This document shows, piece after piece, positions 25,651 to 33,875 of a DNA stretch of 64,000 bases. Each line of letters starts with the position of its first letter. The stretch's first letter is position 1. The stretch comes from Lachnospiraceae bacterium (GTDB lineage Bacteria > Bacillota > Clostridia > Lachnospirales > Lachnospiraceae): assembly GCA_017623675.1 (NCBI GenBank), contig JAGAOO010000042.1, positions 1 to 64,000 on the forward strand, in the 5' to 3' direction. The position numbers and the translations under genes are program-made. The notes under the pieces are model-generated. The model saw nothing but the letters and a program-made list of their open reading frames with translations, searched no databases and was not told the DNA's origin.

Positions 25651-27246
25651 CTAATTATCATCATATTCCACTGGAATATTCATTTCTTCAAATATATCCA
25701 TCCGAACCAGTTCCTGCTGCATGGAATTGCTCGATGTTTTCTTACGAAATTCTACAGAAACCTGCTTACTCAGGACTTCCATAAATGCTGCTTCAATTGC
25801 CTGTCTGTCTGCTTCATTATTCATCAACAGTCCTTGATTAAAATCATCCAATAACACCACAATGGTCTTATGTTCTTTGTTAATCCGCATATCTGACATT
25901 CGAAGCAGATTTGCCAGTGCCGGCTCCAGTCGGTCAAATACCTCACTCCGTCTGCCTGCAATCTCCTGTAACTCCTGCACTGTCGCTTCCGGCAATGTCT
26001 TTTTCAGTTCCTCTAAGGTAACCTCCGGCGTCTTCTCCTGCACCGGCTGTTCCACATACTGCGTCACCACCTGAGGAGCCGGATGCTCCAGACAGCTATC
26101 TACCCGTTTGGACAAATCATCTAACCGTTGCAGTATGGAATCATAATTTTGTTCCATTTCCGGCACACACAGCTTAATAACTGCCAACTCTAATACTACC
26201 CGCTTCTGACTGGCATACTTAATCGAGTTGGATAACTCGGAAAAAATACGGATATACCGCATCAGGGATTCCAAAGATAACTGGTCTGCCATCTGTTTCA
26301 TTGCTTCCAGATTCTCTTTGGAAAAATCCAGCTTGGAAGCGCTTTCCTTTGAACTTTTTATTAACAACAGATTCCGCATAAACCAGGTAAAATCTGTTAT
26401 AAACTGCCCTAATTCTCTTCCCTGCCAGATAATCTCATCAATAATATCAACCGCCTGCGTTACTTCTTTTTTGTCCACTGCATTCAGCAACCGGATAAAT
26501 ACTTCCGTGTCTACAGCTCCCAGCACATCCAAACACTTTTCATAGGTTAAGGTTTCTCCTAAATAAAAGGCAATACACTGATCCAGTAAACTAAGAGCAT
26601 CACGCATAGAACCATCTGCCACCTTTGCAATATAATCAATGGCTTTTTTCTCTACCTGTTGCCCTTCCCGTTCCATCAAATCAGCTAAACGGTCAGATAT
26701 GGTTTCAATAGAAATTCTTCGAAAATCATATCGCTGACAACGGGACAGGATAGTGATTGGAATCTTATGAGCCTCTGTGGTTGCCAAAATGAAAATCACA
26801 TAAGAAGGCGGTTCCTCCAAGGTCTTTAACAAGGCATTAAATGCACCGATGGACAACATATGCACCTCATCAATAATATATACCTTATACTTTCCCTCCG
26901 TTGGCGAATACTGTACTTCGTCCCGAATCTCACGAATATTATCCACACCATTATTGGACGCTGCATCAATTTCTATCACATTCATGGAGCTTCCTTCTGC
27001 AATGGACTTACAGCTTGGACATTCTCCACATGGACTTCCATCTACAGGGTGTTCACAGTTCACTGCCTTTGCAAACAGCTTCGCTACCGTTGTCTTACCG
27101 GTTCCTCTGGTACCACAAAACAAATATGCATGTCCGATTCGGTCATGAGTCAACTGATTACGCAAAGTCGTTACTATATGTTCTTGTCCTTTGACCTCTT
27201 CGAAGGTGTCCGGCCTCCATTTACGGTATAATGCCATATATGACAT
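25651..27246 (-). CDS. dnaX: DNA polymerase III subunit gamma/tau
   Basis: A 531-residue clamp-loader ATPase. The AAA+ domain has Walker A GTRGTGKTT near residue 50, the zinc module CPSCKS, Walker B YIIDEVHMLS and the sensor ILATTEAHKI. The C-terminal third is the tau-like region. The start is set at ATG 27246; a GTG 9 nt upstream is possible. AGGATGTGAAGAAC precedes it. The gene is first of the dnaX-ybaB-recR unit. Confidence 0.96.
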   Translation of the reverse strand: MSYMALYRKWRPDTFEEVKGQEHIVTTLRNQLTHDRIGHAYLFCGTRGTGKTTVAKLFAKAVNCEHPVDGSPCGECPSCKSIAEGSSMNVIEIDAASNNGVDNIREIRDEVQYSPTEGKYKVYIIDEVHMLSIGAFNALLKTLEEPPSYVIFILATTEAHKIPITILSRCQRYDFRRISIETISDRLADLMEREGQQVEKKAIDYIAKVADGSMRDALSLLDQCIAFYLGETLTYEKCLDVLGAVDTEVFIRLLNAVDKKEVTQAVDIIDEIIWQGRELGQFITDFTWFMRNLLLIKSSKESASKLDFSKENLEAMKQMADQLSLESLMRYIRIFSELSNSIKYASQKRVVLELAVIKLCVPEMEQNYDSILQRLDDLSKRVDSCLEHPAPQVVTQYVEQPVQEKTPEVTLEELKKTLPEATVQELQEIAGRRSEVFDRLEPALANLLRMSDMRINKEHKTIVVLLDDFNQGLLMNNEADRQAIEAAFMEVLSKQVSVEFRKKTSSNSMQQELVRMDIFEEMNIPVEYDDN

Positions 27247-27361
27247 GTTCTTCACATCCTAATCTATTCTTTCCGTCAGGCATCGGCATTTTCTGTCCTT
27301 CGCCCGGGGCATATACTTATCAATCACTCATTTTTCATTGGTTCTGCATTAGTAACAGAAC

Positions 27362-28360
27362 CTAGTAACGGAAGCGGAATATCTGGTCCAGTGTACGTAA
27401 GGTCTTAAAATTCCCTTTAGCAGTAATTTCCCCAGCCATAAATGCTCTTTGAAATGTATTCTTGCCACTAATAATCGCTTTTAATACCTTGGTTTCTGCC
27501 TTCATTACCACATCTGCCTCTGTATCATCGCTGTACCAGCATTTCACACTGGTTGGGGTTACCTCAATGGATAAGGTAGATTCCCGATCCGGTATGATGA
27601 TGATGTACTTGGCACTGAAATCTTCCATCGGATAATAATTCGTCCGAAGCTCCCGGATAAATTCCCCTTCTTTTTCCTGTGGCTCTGAATCTCCTAACAT
27701 ACTCTTGAACATGGCAGATAATTCTTCAATATCCTTCTTCTGCTTCTTCACATAGGTATCATCAGAAACGAACCGGGATAACTGTTCACTTTCCTGTGGG
27801 GTCAAATCAATGGTTTTCGTCTTGGATATGTTCTCCTTGACTGCCACATTACTATTCGGCAGAATCGGTATAGTCTGATTGATTGCCCGATACAAATCCT
27901 CTGCCTTTTTCTCAATAATTCCCCGATACACAGAGGAAGTCTCAAAATCCGTATGATTCTCTACATAAGCTGCCAGTCCGTTCAATGGGATACCGCCCAA
28001 GGTTTCCCAACCTTTAATCAAGGTAAGCTCTGCATCCCGTTCTCCATAAGTTGTCGCCATAACCACCGGAAGCATATAAATACTTTTCAACTTCTCCTTA
28101 TCTGCATACAACCAGCACATGTCTAAAAATTGCTGCATATAACCGCCGATTCCAAACCACTCCAGAGAAACAGCAAGAATGACACCATCTGCCTCCTTCA
28201 GCGTTGCCGGTAACGTGGCAATGGCATTCTTCTCCTCGTACAGATTGTATCGTCGCACATCCACACGGAGTTCCTCTAACACTTCTGTTAATTTTCCGAT
28301 TACATATAAGGTGGGGTCTTCAATCAATCCCCGTCCGCCATAATATATATTGATTTTCAT
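27362..28360 (-). CDS. Flavodoxin-like domain fused to an SCP2 sterol-carrier domain
   Basis: A 332-residue cytosolic protein. Residues of about 1-165 show an NADPH-dependent FMN-reductase/flavodoxin-like fold (ADGVILAVSLEWFGIGGYM). After a charged linker, residues of about 235-332 form an SCP2 domain (VVMKAETKVLKAIISGK, then FMAGEITAKGNFKTLRTL), which binds lipids or other hydrophobic compounds. GAGGAGAAAACACC precedes the ATG. The combination suggests redox chemistry on a hydrophobic substrate, but this is inference. Confidence 0.8.
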   Translation of the reverse strand: MKINIYYGGRGLIEDPTLYVIGKLTEVLEELRVDVRRYNLYEEKNAIATLPATLKEADGVILAVSLEWFGIGGYMQQFLDMCWLYADKEKLKSIYMLPVVMATTYGERDAELTLIKGWETLGGIPLNGLAAYVENHTDFETSSVYRGIIEKKAEDLYRAINQTIPILPNSNVAVKENISKTKTIDLTPQESEQLSRFVSDDTYVKKQKKDIEELSAMFKSMLGDSEPQEKEGEFIRELRTNYYPMEDFSAKYIIIIPDRESTLSIEVTPTSVKCWYSDDTEADVVMKAETKVLKAIISGKNTFQRAFMAGEITAKGNFKTLRTLDQIFRFRY

Positions 28361-28539
28361 GGTGTTTTCTCCTCGTTTTGTTTTTCAACCGACTCTTATG
28401 GCTCCCCTCTTTTTTCAGACAGGTACCCACATTAAAAATACTGCATATTATTATAGCGGAAATAGAAAATAAAAGCAACGGGTAGGCTGATTTTACACCA
28501 ACATACCTGTTAGAGCGCGCCCATGGCGCGCAAACAAAA

Positions 28540-28568
28540 ATACAGCCAATCAAGTTGATTGACTGTAT
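28540..28568 (-). terminator. Rho-independent terminator of the Tad operon
   Basis: ATACAGCCAATCAA (28540-28553) pairs with TTGATTGACTGTAT with one bulge, and on the minus strand TTTTTGTTTG follows. It lies 17 nt beyond the 39-codon ORF that ends the Tad operon. A separate GC-rich near-palindrome, GCGCGCCCATGGCGCGC (28515-28531), lies just after it. Confidence 0.8.
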
Positions 28569-28584
28569 CTTATATTTTACTGAA

Positions 28585-28704
28585 TTATACTCTAGTTGAT
28601 TCATTCTTAGAAATTTTAAATACCTTTGGTGCATCACTTGTTCTTTCATTCCAATTTCTTTCTGCTTCTATCAAATACAACAAGTTTTTAAAAAATTTAA
28701 TCAT
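28585..28704 (-). CDS. 39-residue ORF overlapping the ADP-ribosyltransferase gene
   Basis: ATG 28704 overlaps the stop of the upstream gene (ATGATTAA), and GGAGGTGTGTTCTT inside that gene gives an excellent ribosome binding site with correct spacing. The peptide starts MIKFFKNLLYLIEAE, an amphipathic or weakly hydrophobic helix, and ends in a polar stretch. A terminator follows at once. Such tight coupling suggests a protein that must be made with the ADP-ribosyltransferase, such as an immunity, chaperone or antitoxin peptide. No homologue is recognised. Confidence 0.6.
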   Translation of the reverse strand: MIKFFKNLLYLIEAERNWNERTSDAPKVFKISKNESTRV

Positions 28705-29290
28705 AAGAACACACCTCCAATTCATAAGTGTTTCCTTGAATTGATATTAACTTATAATGATATCCTTTGTCAATCAGAACCTCAAATTGACCTTTATAAA
28801 CACTGATATCATCAATATATGCTGCGCAAATTCCAACAGGTATATGTATCTTTATCATATATTTGCACCTAAAAGCATGCTTTTCGAATAAAGATGTACT
28901 TATAAAACGTTTGTATTCAAAAATTTCTCCAGTTTCAACATTTTCAACCGGAACTGTATCAACACCTCGATAGCAGGTAATTTCTTGCTTAATTCTATGT
29001 CTCTGCAATGCACTTGATATTGTATCTGAATACTCTCTAAGCATTTGATAATTTTTTGTTGCTGAAGGATTAGTGGCTTCAAGCATTTGATTAAGTTTCA
29101 TATAAAACTTATTTTTTCGACTTTCTTTCAGAGAGTTCTTTGTATATTTCCTAATAGCATGAATTTCTTTAGACGATAAGCTTTTTATCCATGAAGAATA
29201 CTCCTTTGTAAGAGATATAACAAGCATTCTTTCGTCTTTTGTTAGTGCAACTTCTCGCTTGGCACTCTCTATTAACCATTTAAAATCCAT
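28697..29290 (-). CDS. ADP-ribosyltransferase-fold protein (ADPrib_exo_Tox type)
   Basis: A 197-residue protein. The three motifs of the R-S-E class can be read in order: Arg in EITCYRGVD near residue 110, FISTSLFEKHAF for the STS motif near 135, and GQFEVLIDKGYHYKL near 170. The last gives Gln-x-Glu, the form seen in C3-like asparagine-modifying toxins rather than the Glu-x-Glu of arginine-modifying ones. The N-terminal helices (LTKDERMLVI, then IHAIRKYTKNS) fit the family. No signal peptide is present. It is the penultimate gene of the Tad operon, clearly more AT-rich than its neighbours, so recent acquisition is likely. Start at ATG 29290, 5 nt after the FHA gene. Confidence 0.75.
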   Translation of the reverse strand: MDFKWLIESAKREVALTKDERMLVISLTKEYSSWIKSLSSKEIHAIRKYTKNSLKESRKNKFYMKLNQMLEATNPSATKNYQMLREYSDTISSALQRHRIKQEITCYRGVDTVPVENVETGEIFEYKRFISTSLFEKHAFRCKYMIKIHIPVGICAAYIDDISVYKGQFEVLIDKGYHYKLISIQGNTYELEVCSYD

Positions 29291-29295
29291 ATTTG

Positions 29296-30639
29296 TCAAC
29301 CTGCTTTTTTCTTCACTCGATACTCGCAAGGTCCAATTGCCAGCAAATCTCCATCCTCAACAATCATAGGTTCTCCTGCTCGCAAGCGAACCCCATTCAC
29401 ATATGTACCATTGGTAGATGCCAAATCCTCTGCATATAAATTCTCTCCACTTAAGAACAGCAATACATGTCTGCGGCTTACTCCCTCTCCCGTAATCATA
29501 TAGTCTACTTCACTTATTTTTCTGCCTAGGATTCCCGGCAAACGATTGAGTTGAATATGTGCCTTTGTTCCCTGTTGTTCCTCCAGTTCCCACAAGGCAG
29601 TATCTATGTGTACAGGCGTTTCCAGCACAACCGTTTCTCCGGCATCTTCCGGTGCCTGCCTAGTATCCAACTTCTGCATTGAATCCATCTTCTGCATTGC
29701 TACTGAATTCCACATAATCTCTGGTTGGTTTGTTGACTCTTTTCTTTCATTCACACATCCTGTCTCGACCTCACTGGTTATCTTGCTTTCTTCTTTTAAA
29801 TTCCTTTTCCTTTGCAACACATATTCTTTATACAATTGATAGTCTCTCCTGCTCCGTATGGCACTGTATACCAGTAATCCAACAACAATACTCAAAATAA
29901 TACATAGTTTCAAGTCCGACTCCCGATGAGAAAACAACAGAAAACGACCCACAAATATGACATCTATAAAAGCTGCAATTACTGTCAGTCCACCATAAAA
30001 ATAGTACTGGATTTGGCTTCGCTCTTTCTTTTCCCCTTGCATCAACACTTGTGATTCTAATGATGGGCTCTTATCTATTACAGGTACCGGTTCATCGTCT
30101 CTATTTACCTCCTTTAAGAAGTTCTTTTCTTTCTTTTTTTCTTGAAACTCCGAAATATACTGTTTAATTTCCTTCTCTTCAAGAGAATTCTTTTGAAGCA
30201 TATGGTACATGTCATAAATGAAAGAAACTGCCTCTTCATCCTGATGACAGGTATGCTTCATACAGAACTCTGTTAACAATATCAACTCCTCTCGAAAAGA
30301 ATGATTGTATTCAGGAAAATAACAAAATGCATACTTCTGCTTTGCAGGTAAGTAATAAATGGTATCCGGTGATAATAACATTCCTTCCGGTTCCAGCAAA
30401 TATTCTCCCAGCTCTTCATAGCATTTCCACATAGAAGTATACAGAAGTAATAACTGCTTCTTATCCAGTTCTTGGTTGGAATAATTCTGTTGCAAAGATA
30501 TTCCGCCACTTGTTTCATAACAAATACTTGCCAAACCATTCTGATGACGTATATTACATGGCAATAACCATTCCCCTTCATAATGCATTAGCATCTTCAT
30601 ATTGAAGCTGTCAAAATCAAGCTTTTGATTTTTCAACAT
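29296..30639 (-). CDS. DUF6382 and FHA domain membrane protein
   Basis: A 447-residue protein. The N-terminal DUF6382 part (to about residue 170) has YEGEWLLPCNIRHQNG and ELGEYLLEPEGMLLSPD. Two transmembrane helices lie near 225-270, then a polar linker. A C-terminal FHA domain (about 360-445) reads GRKISEVDYMITGEGVSRRH and STNGTYVNGVRL; it binds phosphothreonine. Such proteins sit at the end of Gram-positive Tad loci. The open frame runs on to 30762, overlapping the TadE gene by 104 nt; the ATG at 30639 is the first outside it, but the domain may begin about 10 codons earlier, so the start is unsure. Confidence 0.85.
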   Translation of the reverse strand: MLKNQKLDFDSFNMKMLMHYEGEWLLPCNIRHQNGLASICYETSGGISLQQNYSNQELDKKQLLLLYTSMWKCYEELGEYLLEPEGMLLSPDTIYYLPAKQKYAFCYFPEYNHSFREELILLTEFCMKHTCHQDEEAVSFIYDMYHMLQKNSLEEKEIKQYISEFQEKKKEKNFLKEVNRDDEPVPVIDKSPSLESQVLMQGEKKERSQIQYYFYGGLTVIAAFIDVIFVGRFLLFSHRESDLKLCIILSIVVGLLVYSAIRSRRDYQLYKEYVLQRKRNLKEESKITSEVETGCVNERKESTNQPEIMWNSVAMQKMDSMQKLDTRQAPEDAGETVVLETPVHIDTALWELEEQQGTKAHIQLNRLPGILGRKISEVDYMITGEGVSRRHVLLFLSGENLYAEDLASTNGTYVNGVRLRAGEPMIVEDGDLLAIGPCEYRVKKKAG

Positions 30640-30658
30640 CAGATATTGTCGAAACCCT

Positions 30659-31051
30659 TCATTGCAAGTCCGCGCTTCCAAACAACTGCCACCTCCGCAA
30701 ACATTTCTCCGTTTCAGTAATACGAATCTTCTGCTGTTCTGTTGAAGTAATTTCATATCCATTTACCATTTCCAATGTTACCTCCTCGGAAAAAACTCTA
30801 ACATCCTGCTGAAGAATTCCCGGCTGCTCCAAAGGATTCGTTGCGGACCTTCTTTCATCCGTGGAATTCATCTCACCCACATATGCTTCTTCCGTCCATG
30901 TAATCATCAAGCCTGCATGTGTCTTTGCCTGCTGTAATGCACTTAGAAGCATTGTAATAAACAATACCATTATCATAAGAATCATAGGCATAATTAATGT
31001 CACTTCTATAATTGTACTACCACGATTTTTACCTTTCTTTTTCTCCTGCAT
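30659..31051 (-). CDS. TadE-like minor pseudopilin
   Basis: A 130-residue protein with a basic N-terminus and the TadE-type GSTIIEVTLIMPMILMIMVLF segment (Gly then Glu+5), the class-III-prepilin-like cleavage and assembly helix. The rest should be extracytoplasmic. CAGGAATT precedes the ATG. Minor pseudopilins prime or cap the Flp pilus, and processing by the operon's prepilin peptidase is expected. Confidence 0.88.
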   Translation of the reverse strand: MQEKKKGKNRGSTIIEVTLIMPMILMIMVLFITMLLSALQQAKTHAGLMITWTEEAYVGEMNSTDERRSATNPLEQPGILQQDVRVFSEEVTLEMVNGYEITSTEQQKIRITETEKCLRRWQLFGSADLQ

Positions 31052-31083
31052 AATTCCTGCCTTTCCTACTTAAACGTCCCTTT

Positions 31084-32070
31084 TCATTCTCCGCATCTGG
31101 AGCATGGTTGATAACCGGATACCTGGCTAAAGGGAACTCGTCTTACTGTCCGTTTTAAGCCACTACATTGCAAAGATATATGATAACAATCTCCGGTACG
31201 TGTCACATAATAATGACCGGTATTATTATTACCACAGTATTCACAACTGCTTAAGTGTGCATATGTTGTCTGCAGTGCGGATTGAGTAACCGGAATCACT
31301 GTCAGATCCAAATGGGTACAGCTTCTGCTTGTATGATATACCACACTGTTTTCTGTCAGATATACGTATCGTATCGTTTCATCTGATTTGTCAGAATCCT
31401 GATATCCGGTATATGCCTTTTGTCTGACTTGCACCTGAATCGGCATAGATAACTCTCCCAACATTGGAACCGGTATCTTTATCCAATACTTTACATGCAA
31501 TTTGACAAATCCATCTTCATCCAAAAGTACCGGCTCTGTAATGATAATTCCATATGTTCCACCTACTACATATTGTTCCACCCGTTCCGGTTTCGGTAAA
31601 TATTGGCGAAGCTTTATCTGTGCAGCTCCATATCCCAGAAGTTCCAACTCCGTGTCTTCTGCCAAGTATGCATATTCTGCCAAATAGTCGGCTGTATTCA
31701 TAGCCGCCTGATACACTTGATTCTCCAGCATGTAAATCTGACACATGGAATAAAATGCCCAAAACACAAATAGCAATATTGGGATAACACAAACCGCTTC
31801 AATGGTTGCTGAACCCCGGTTACTATCGGAGATGCTTTGAACTGCATACTTACTGTAACGTGGGGGCTTCAGATAATTCCAGAAAAGAGAAAGAATACTA
31901 TTAATGAACTTTTGAATACTGAACGTTGTACTTTTTATTGGAGTCTTTTGTTGGTGAGCGACATTATTTTTTCCGTTATTCGTTTCGGTATCTTTTTCAT
32001 GAATAAATACCATTCTTATGAGATGAGTTTTAATTGGAATTTCTGAATCGTTAAGCAGATAAGTATGCAT
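31084..32070 (-). CDS. TadE-like pseudopilin with two cysteine modules
   Basis: A 328-residue protein. A polar N-terminus of about 80 residues is followed by the TadE helix GSATIEAVCVIPILLFVFW, then an ectodomain. The last 90 residues hold two related modules: VYHTSRSCTHLDL...SSCEYCG and CYHISLQCSGLKR...QPCSRCG, each with one His and three Cys in like spacing. They look like small metal-binding or disulfide knots. The start is set at ATG 32070 because AGGAGGTGCTTTGAA precedes it; an earlier frame would overlap the DUF5702 gene. Confidence 0.85.
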   Translation of the reverse strand: MHTYLLNDSEIPIKTHLIRMVFIHEKDTETNNGKNNVAHQQKTPIKSTTFSIQKFINSILSLFWNYLKPPRYSKYAVQSISDSNRGSATIEAVCVIPILLFVFWAFYSMCQIYMLENQVYQAAMNTADYLAEYAYLAEDTELELLGYGAAQIKLRQYLPKPERVEQYVVGGTYGIIITEPVLLDEDGFVKLHVKYWIKIPVPMLGELSMPIQVQVRQKAYTGYQDSDKSDETIRYVYLTENSVVYHTSRSCTHLDLTVIPVTQSALQTTYAHLSSCEYCGNNNTGHYYVTRTGDCYHISLQCSGLKRTVRRVPFSQVSGYQPCSRCGE

Positions 32071-32093
32071 TTCAAAGCACCTCCTTTCTCTCA

Positions 32094-33605
32094 CTAGTAA
32101 TAGCTTCCTTCTGTTTCTATGTGCCACACATATTCGCTCTCTACAATTTCAACTTGCAATTGGAATCCACAAATACAATGTTCGATTCCAAACTCCGGAA
32201 TGTCCTCCTGTATATTCCATTGCATGATATCCAACATTCGGTAATACTTCATATCTGTATCCGGCGTCATAGCCAAAAGCAATATCAGATAACTTTCATA
32301 ATTCAAATCACCCAGTTCTGTCTCAGTGCCGGATACTTCTTCTGTTGCTATATCCATAAGTCCATTCAGAGATAACTGCCATGTGTCCTTGTCTTTTATA
32401 ATGGGAACAGATTCCCCTTGCAACAAAGCTTTTACATCTAATAAGCTCTCTCCATATGCCCAACAGGCAAGCAATACATAGGATACCGGTTCTGCTGCCT
32501 CTGCCAAACCAACCGGAGTTAAAAGTACCGCGGCTAATAGCAAGGCCTCCTCCTGCATGGTTTCATTCGAGAATGCGTAAGCACCATTGGTCACAAAGCG
32601 CATTAGGCATATTCGTTCTGCTACCTCTGTCATATTTGCATAATCAGAATTCTTACCGGCAATCAGATATTCCACCTCATATTCCAGGGCATGATATTCT
32701 TCATCTTCAAAAGCATTTCCCGCATATTGAAAAGAATCCAATGCATATGCAATCCCATATAAATCCTGCGTACCGACAGAAGAACACATATCACTGTCAA
32801 ATTGCTTATCCACTTCCCATGGTTCTAATTGGTTCCATTGTTCCATCTGATTCCATTCCTGTATAGAAAATGGATTTTCCCAATTTTCCATGTACATTCC
32901 TGCTTCTGACGATGGTGCCTTACTGAAATCCTGAGCTTCTCTTGATATTTCTTCTACCTGTTCCGGCATAACTACATATAGAATTCCGCTTTGCAAAGCA
33001 TCTTCCATGGCTTTCCGTGGGTCAATCAAATTCTCCAATGTCTCAATATCCCCCTGGCTTATACCTAAATCAAAAGCTAACGGATTTTTTCTTTTCTTTG
33101 TGCCATTTGAAAGAAAATTCCATTGTGTTGTTAAAAACTCCTCTTGATTCTCTAAAGACTCCACATCCGACAGATTCAGAATTTCTTCTAATAAATTGAT
33201 AGGAAGCTTCAACTCCATATATTCCTGTATCTGCTTTTTGAACAAAGACAGATTGTTTTCCGTCAGGGACACCGTATTGGTCAATGCCACCTCCTGCACC
33301 TGATAATCATATATAGATTGGGATGGATTCAGATTGTAATTCAAGTATTCAATTGCCCGTTCCTCCAGATAACCTTCTCCTTTTCCATAATATGTTTTAT
33401 CTAATGCAAAGAGGTGATACCGCCGGAACAAATCCGGCTGGTAATCCCCTTTAATACTATCCACGACTCCCGATACTGCCTGAGCACATTTTGCCTTTCC
33501 TTCCCAGATACGAATTCCCTGCAAAATTGTCACAAGCAGAATCAGGAATACACCCAACATGGCACATACATAAACTGATATTTGTCCTCTATTTCTTTTT
33601 TTCAT
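32094..33605 (-). CDS. DUF5702 protein of the Tad locus
   Basis: A 503-residue protein with an N-terminal transmembrane helix (about residues 7-30) right after MKKRNRGQIS, and a long acidic ectodomain rich in predicted helix. This architecture (DUF5702, TadG-like) is regularly encoded in Gram-positive Tad clusters and probably forms part of the envelope-spanning pilus machine. The start is placed at ATG 33605 after AGGGAAAAGCAT. It follows the Flp pilin by 10 nt. Confidence 0.85.
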   Translation of the reverse strand: MKKRNRGQISVYVCAMLGVFLILLVTILQGIRIWEGKAKCAQAVSGVVDSIKGDYQPDLFRRYHLFALDKTYYGKGEGYLEERAIEYLNYNLNPSQSIYDYQVQEVALTNTVSLTENNLSLFKKQIQEYMELKLPINLLEEILNLSDVESLENQEEFLTTQWNFLSNGTKKRKNPLAFDLGISQGDIETLENLIDPRKAMEDALQSGILYVVMPEQVEEISREAQDFSKAPSSEAGMYMENWENPFSIQEWNQMEQWNQLEPWEVDKQFDSDMCSSVGTQDLYGIAYALDSFQYAGNAFEDEEYHALEYEVEYLIAGKNSDYANMTEVAERICLMRFVTNGAYAFSNETMQEEALLLAAVLLTPVGLAEAAEPVSYVLLACWAYGESLLDVKALLQGESVPIIKDKDTWQLSLNGLMDIATEEVSGTETELGDLNYESYLILLLAMTPDTDMKYYRMLDIMQWNIQEDIPEFGIEHCICGFQLQVEIVESEYVWHIETEGSYY

Positions 33606-33615
33606 ATGCTTTTCC

Positions 33616-33798
33616 CTACTTATAAACAGTGGCAGCATCCTTATTAATTGCCTTCCAAATTTTATCTACCAACTGAGTAATCTGTTTTTGGAAAATAATA
33701 ACCATCCCAATCAGCACCACAATAATTAATAAAACTTCTACAACACCCATACCATCTTCTGAATGCTCTCCGATTAAAAAACTCTTCATTCCTTCCAT
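33616..33798 (-). CDS. Flp-type pilin (Flp1-like)
   Basis: A 60-residue major pilin candidate. A short leader precedes SEDGMGVVEVLLIIVVLIGM, with Glu at position +5 of the hydrophobic segment, followed by IIFQKQITQLVDKIW. GAAGGAGGAGTAGCA precedes ATG 33798. The peptide is expected to be cleaved after the Gly of DGMG by the A24 peptidase of the same operon, then polymerised by CpaF, TadB and TadC. Confidence 0.92.
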   Translation of the reverse strand: MEGMKSFLIGEHSEDGMGVVEVLLIIVVLIGMVIIFQKQITQLVDKIWKAINKDAATVYK

Positions 33799-33875
33799 TG
33801 CTACTCCTCCTTCCGCTTCGTCCTGTTTAAAATCATCAGCCTGCCCTTTCATCTGCCTGTCATCATTACAGTCCT

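Noticed and set aside
27256..27361. Small SRP RNA upstream of dnaX
   Set aside because: The conserved GGUCAGG...GGAAGGAAGCAGCC core is not present; only a short GGTTCTG/CAGAACC stem is seen.
28320..28649. A 109-codon minus-strand frame downstream of the Tad operon
   Set aside because: It crosses the terminator and the GC-rich near-palindrome, and only its tail overlaps the flavodoxin-SCP2 gene start.
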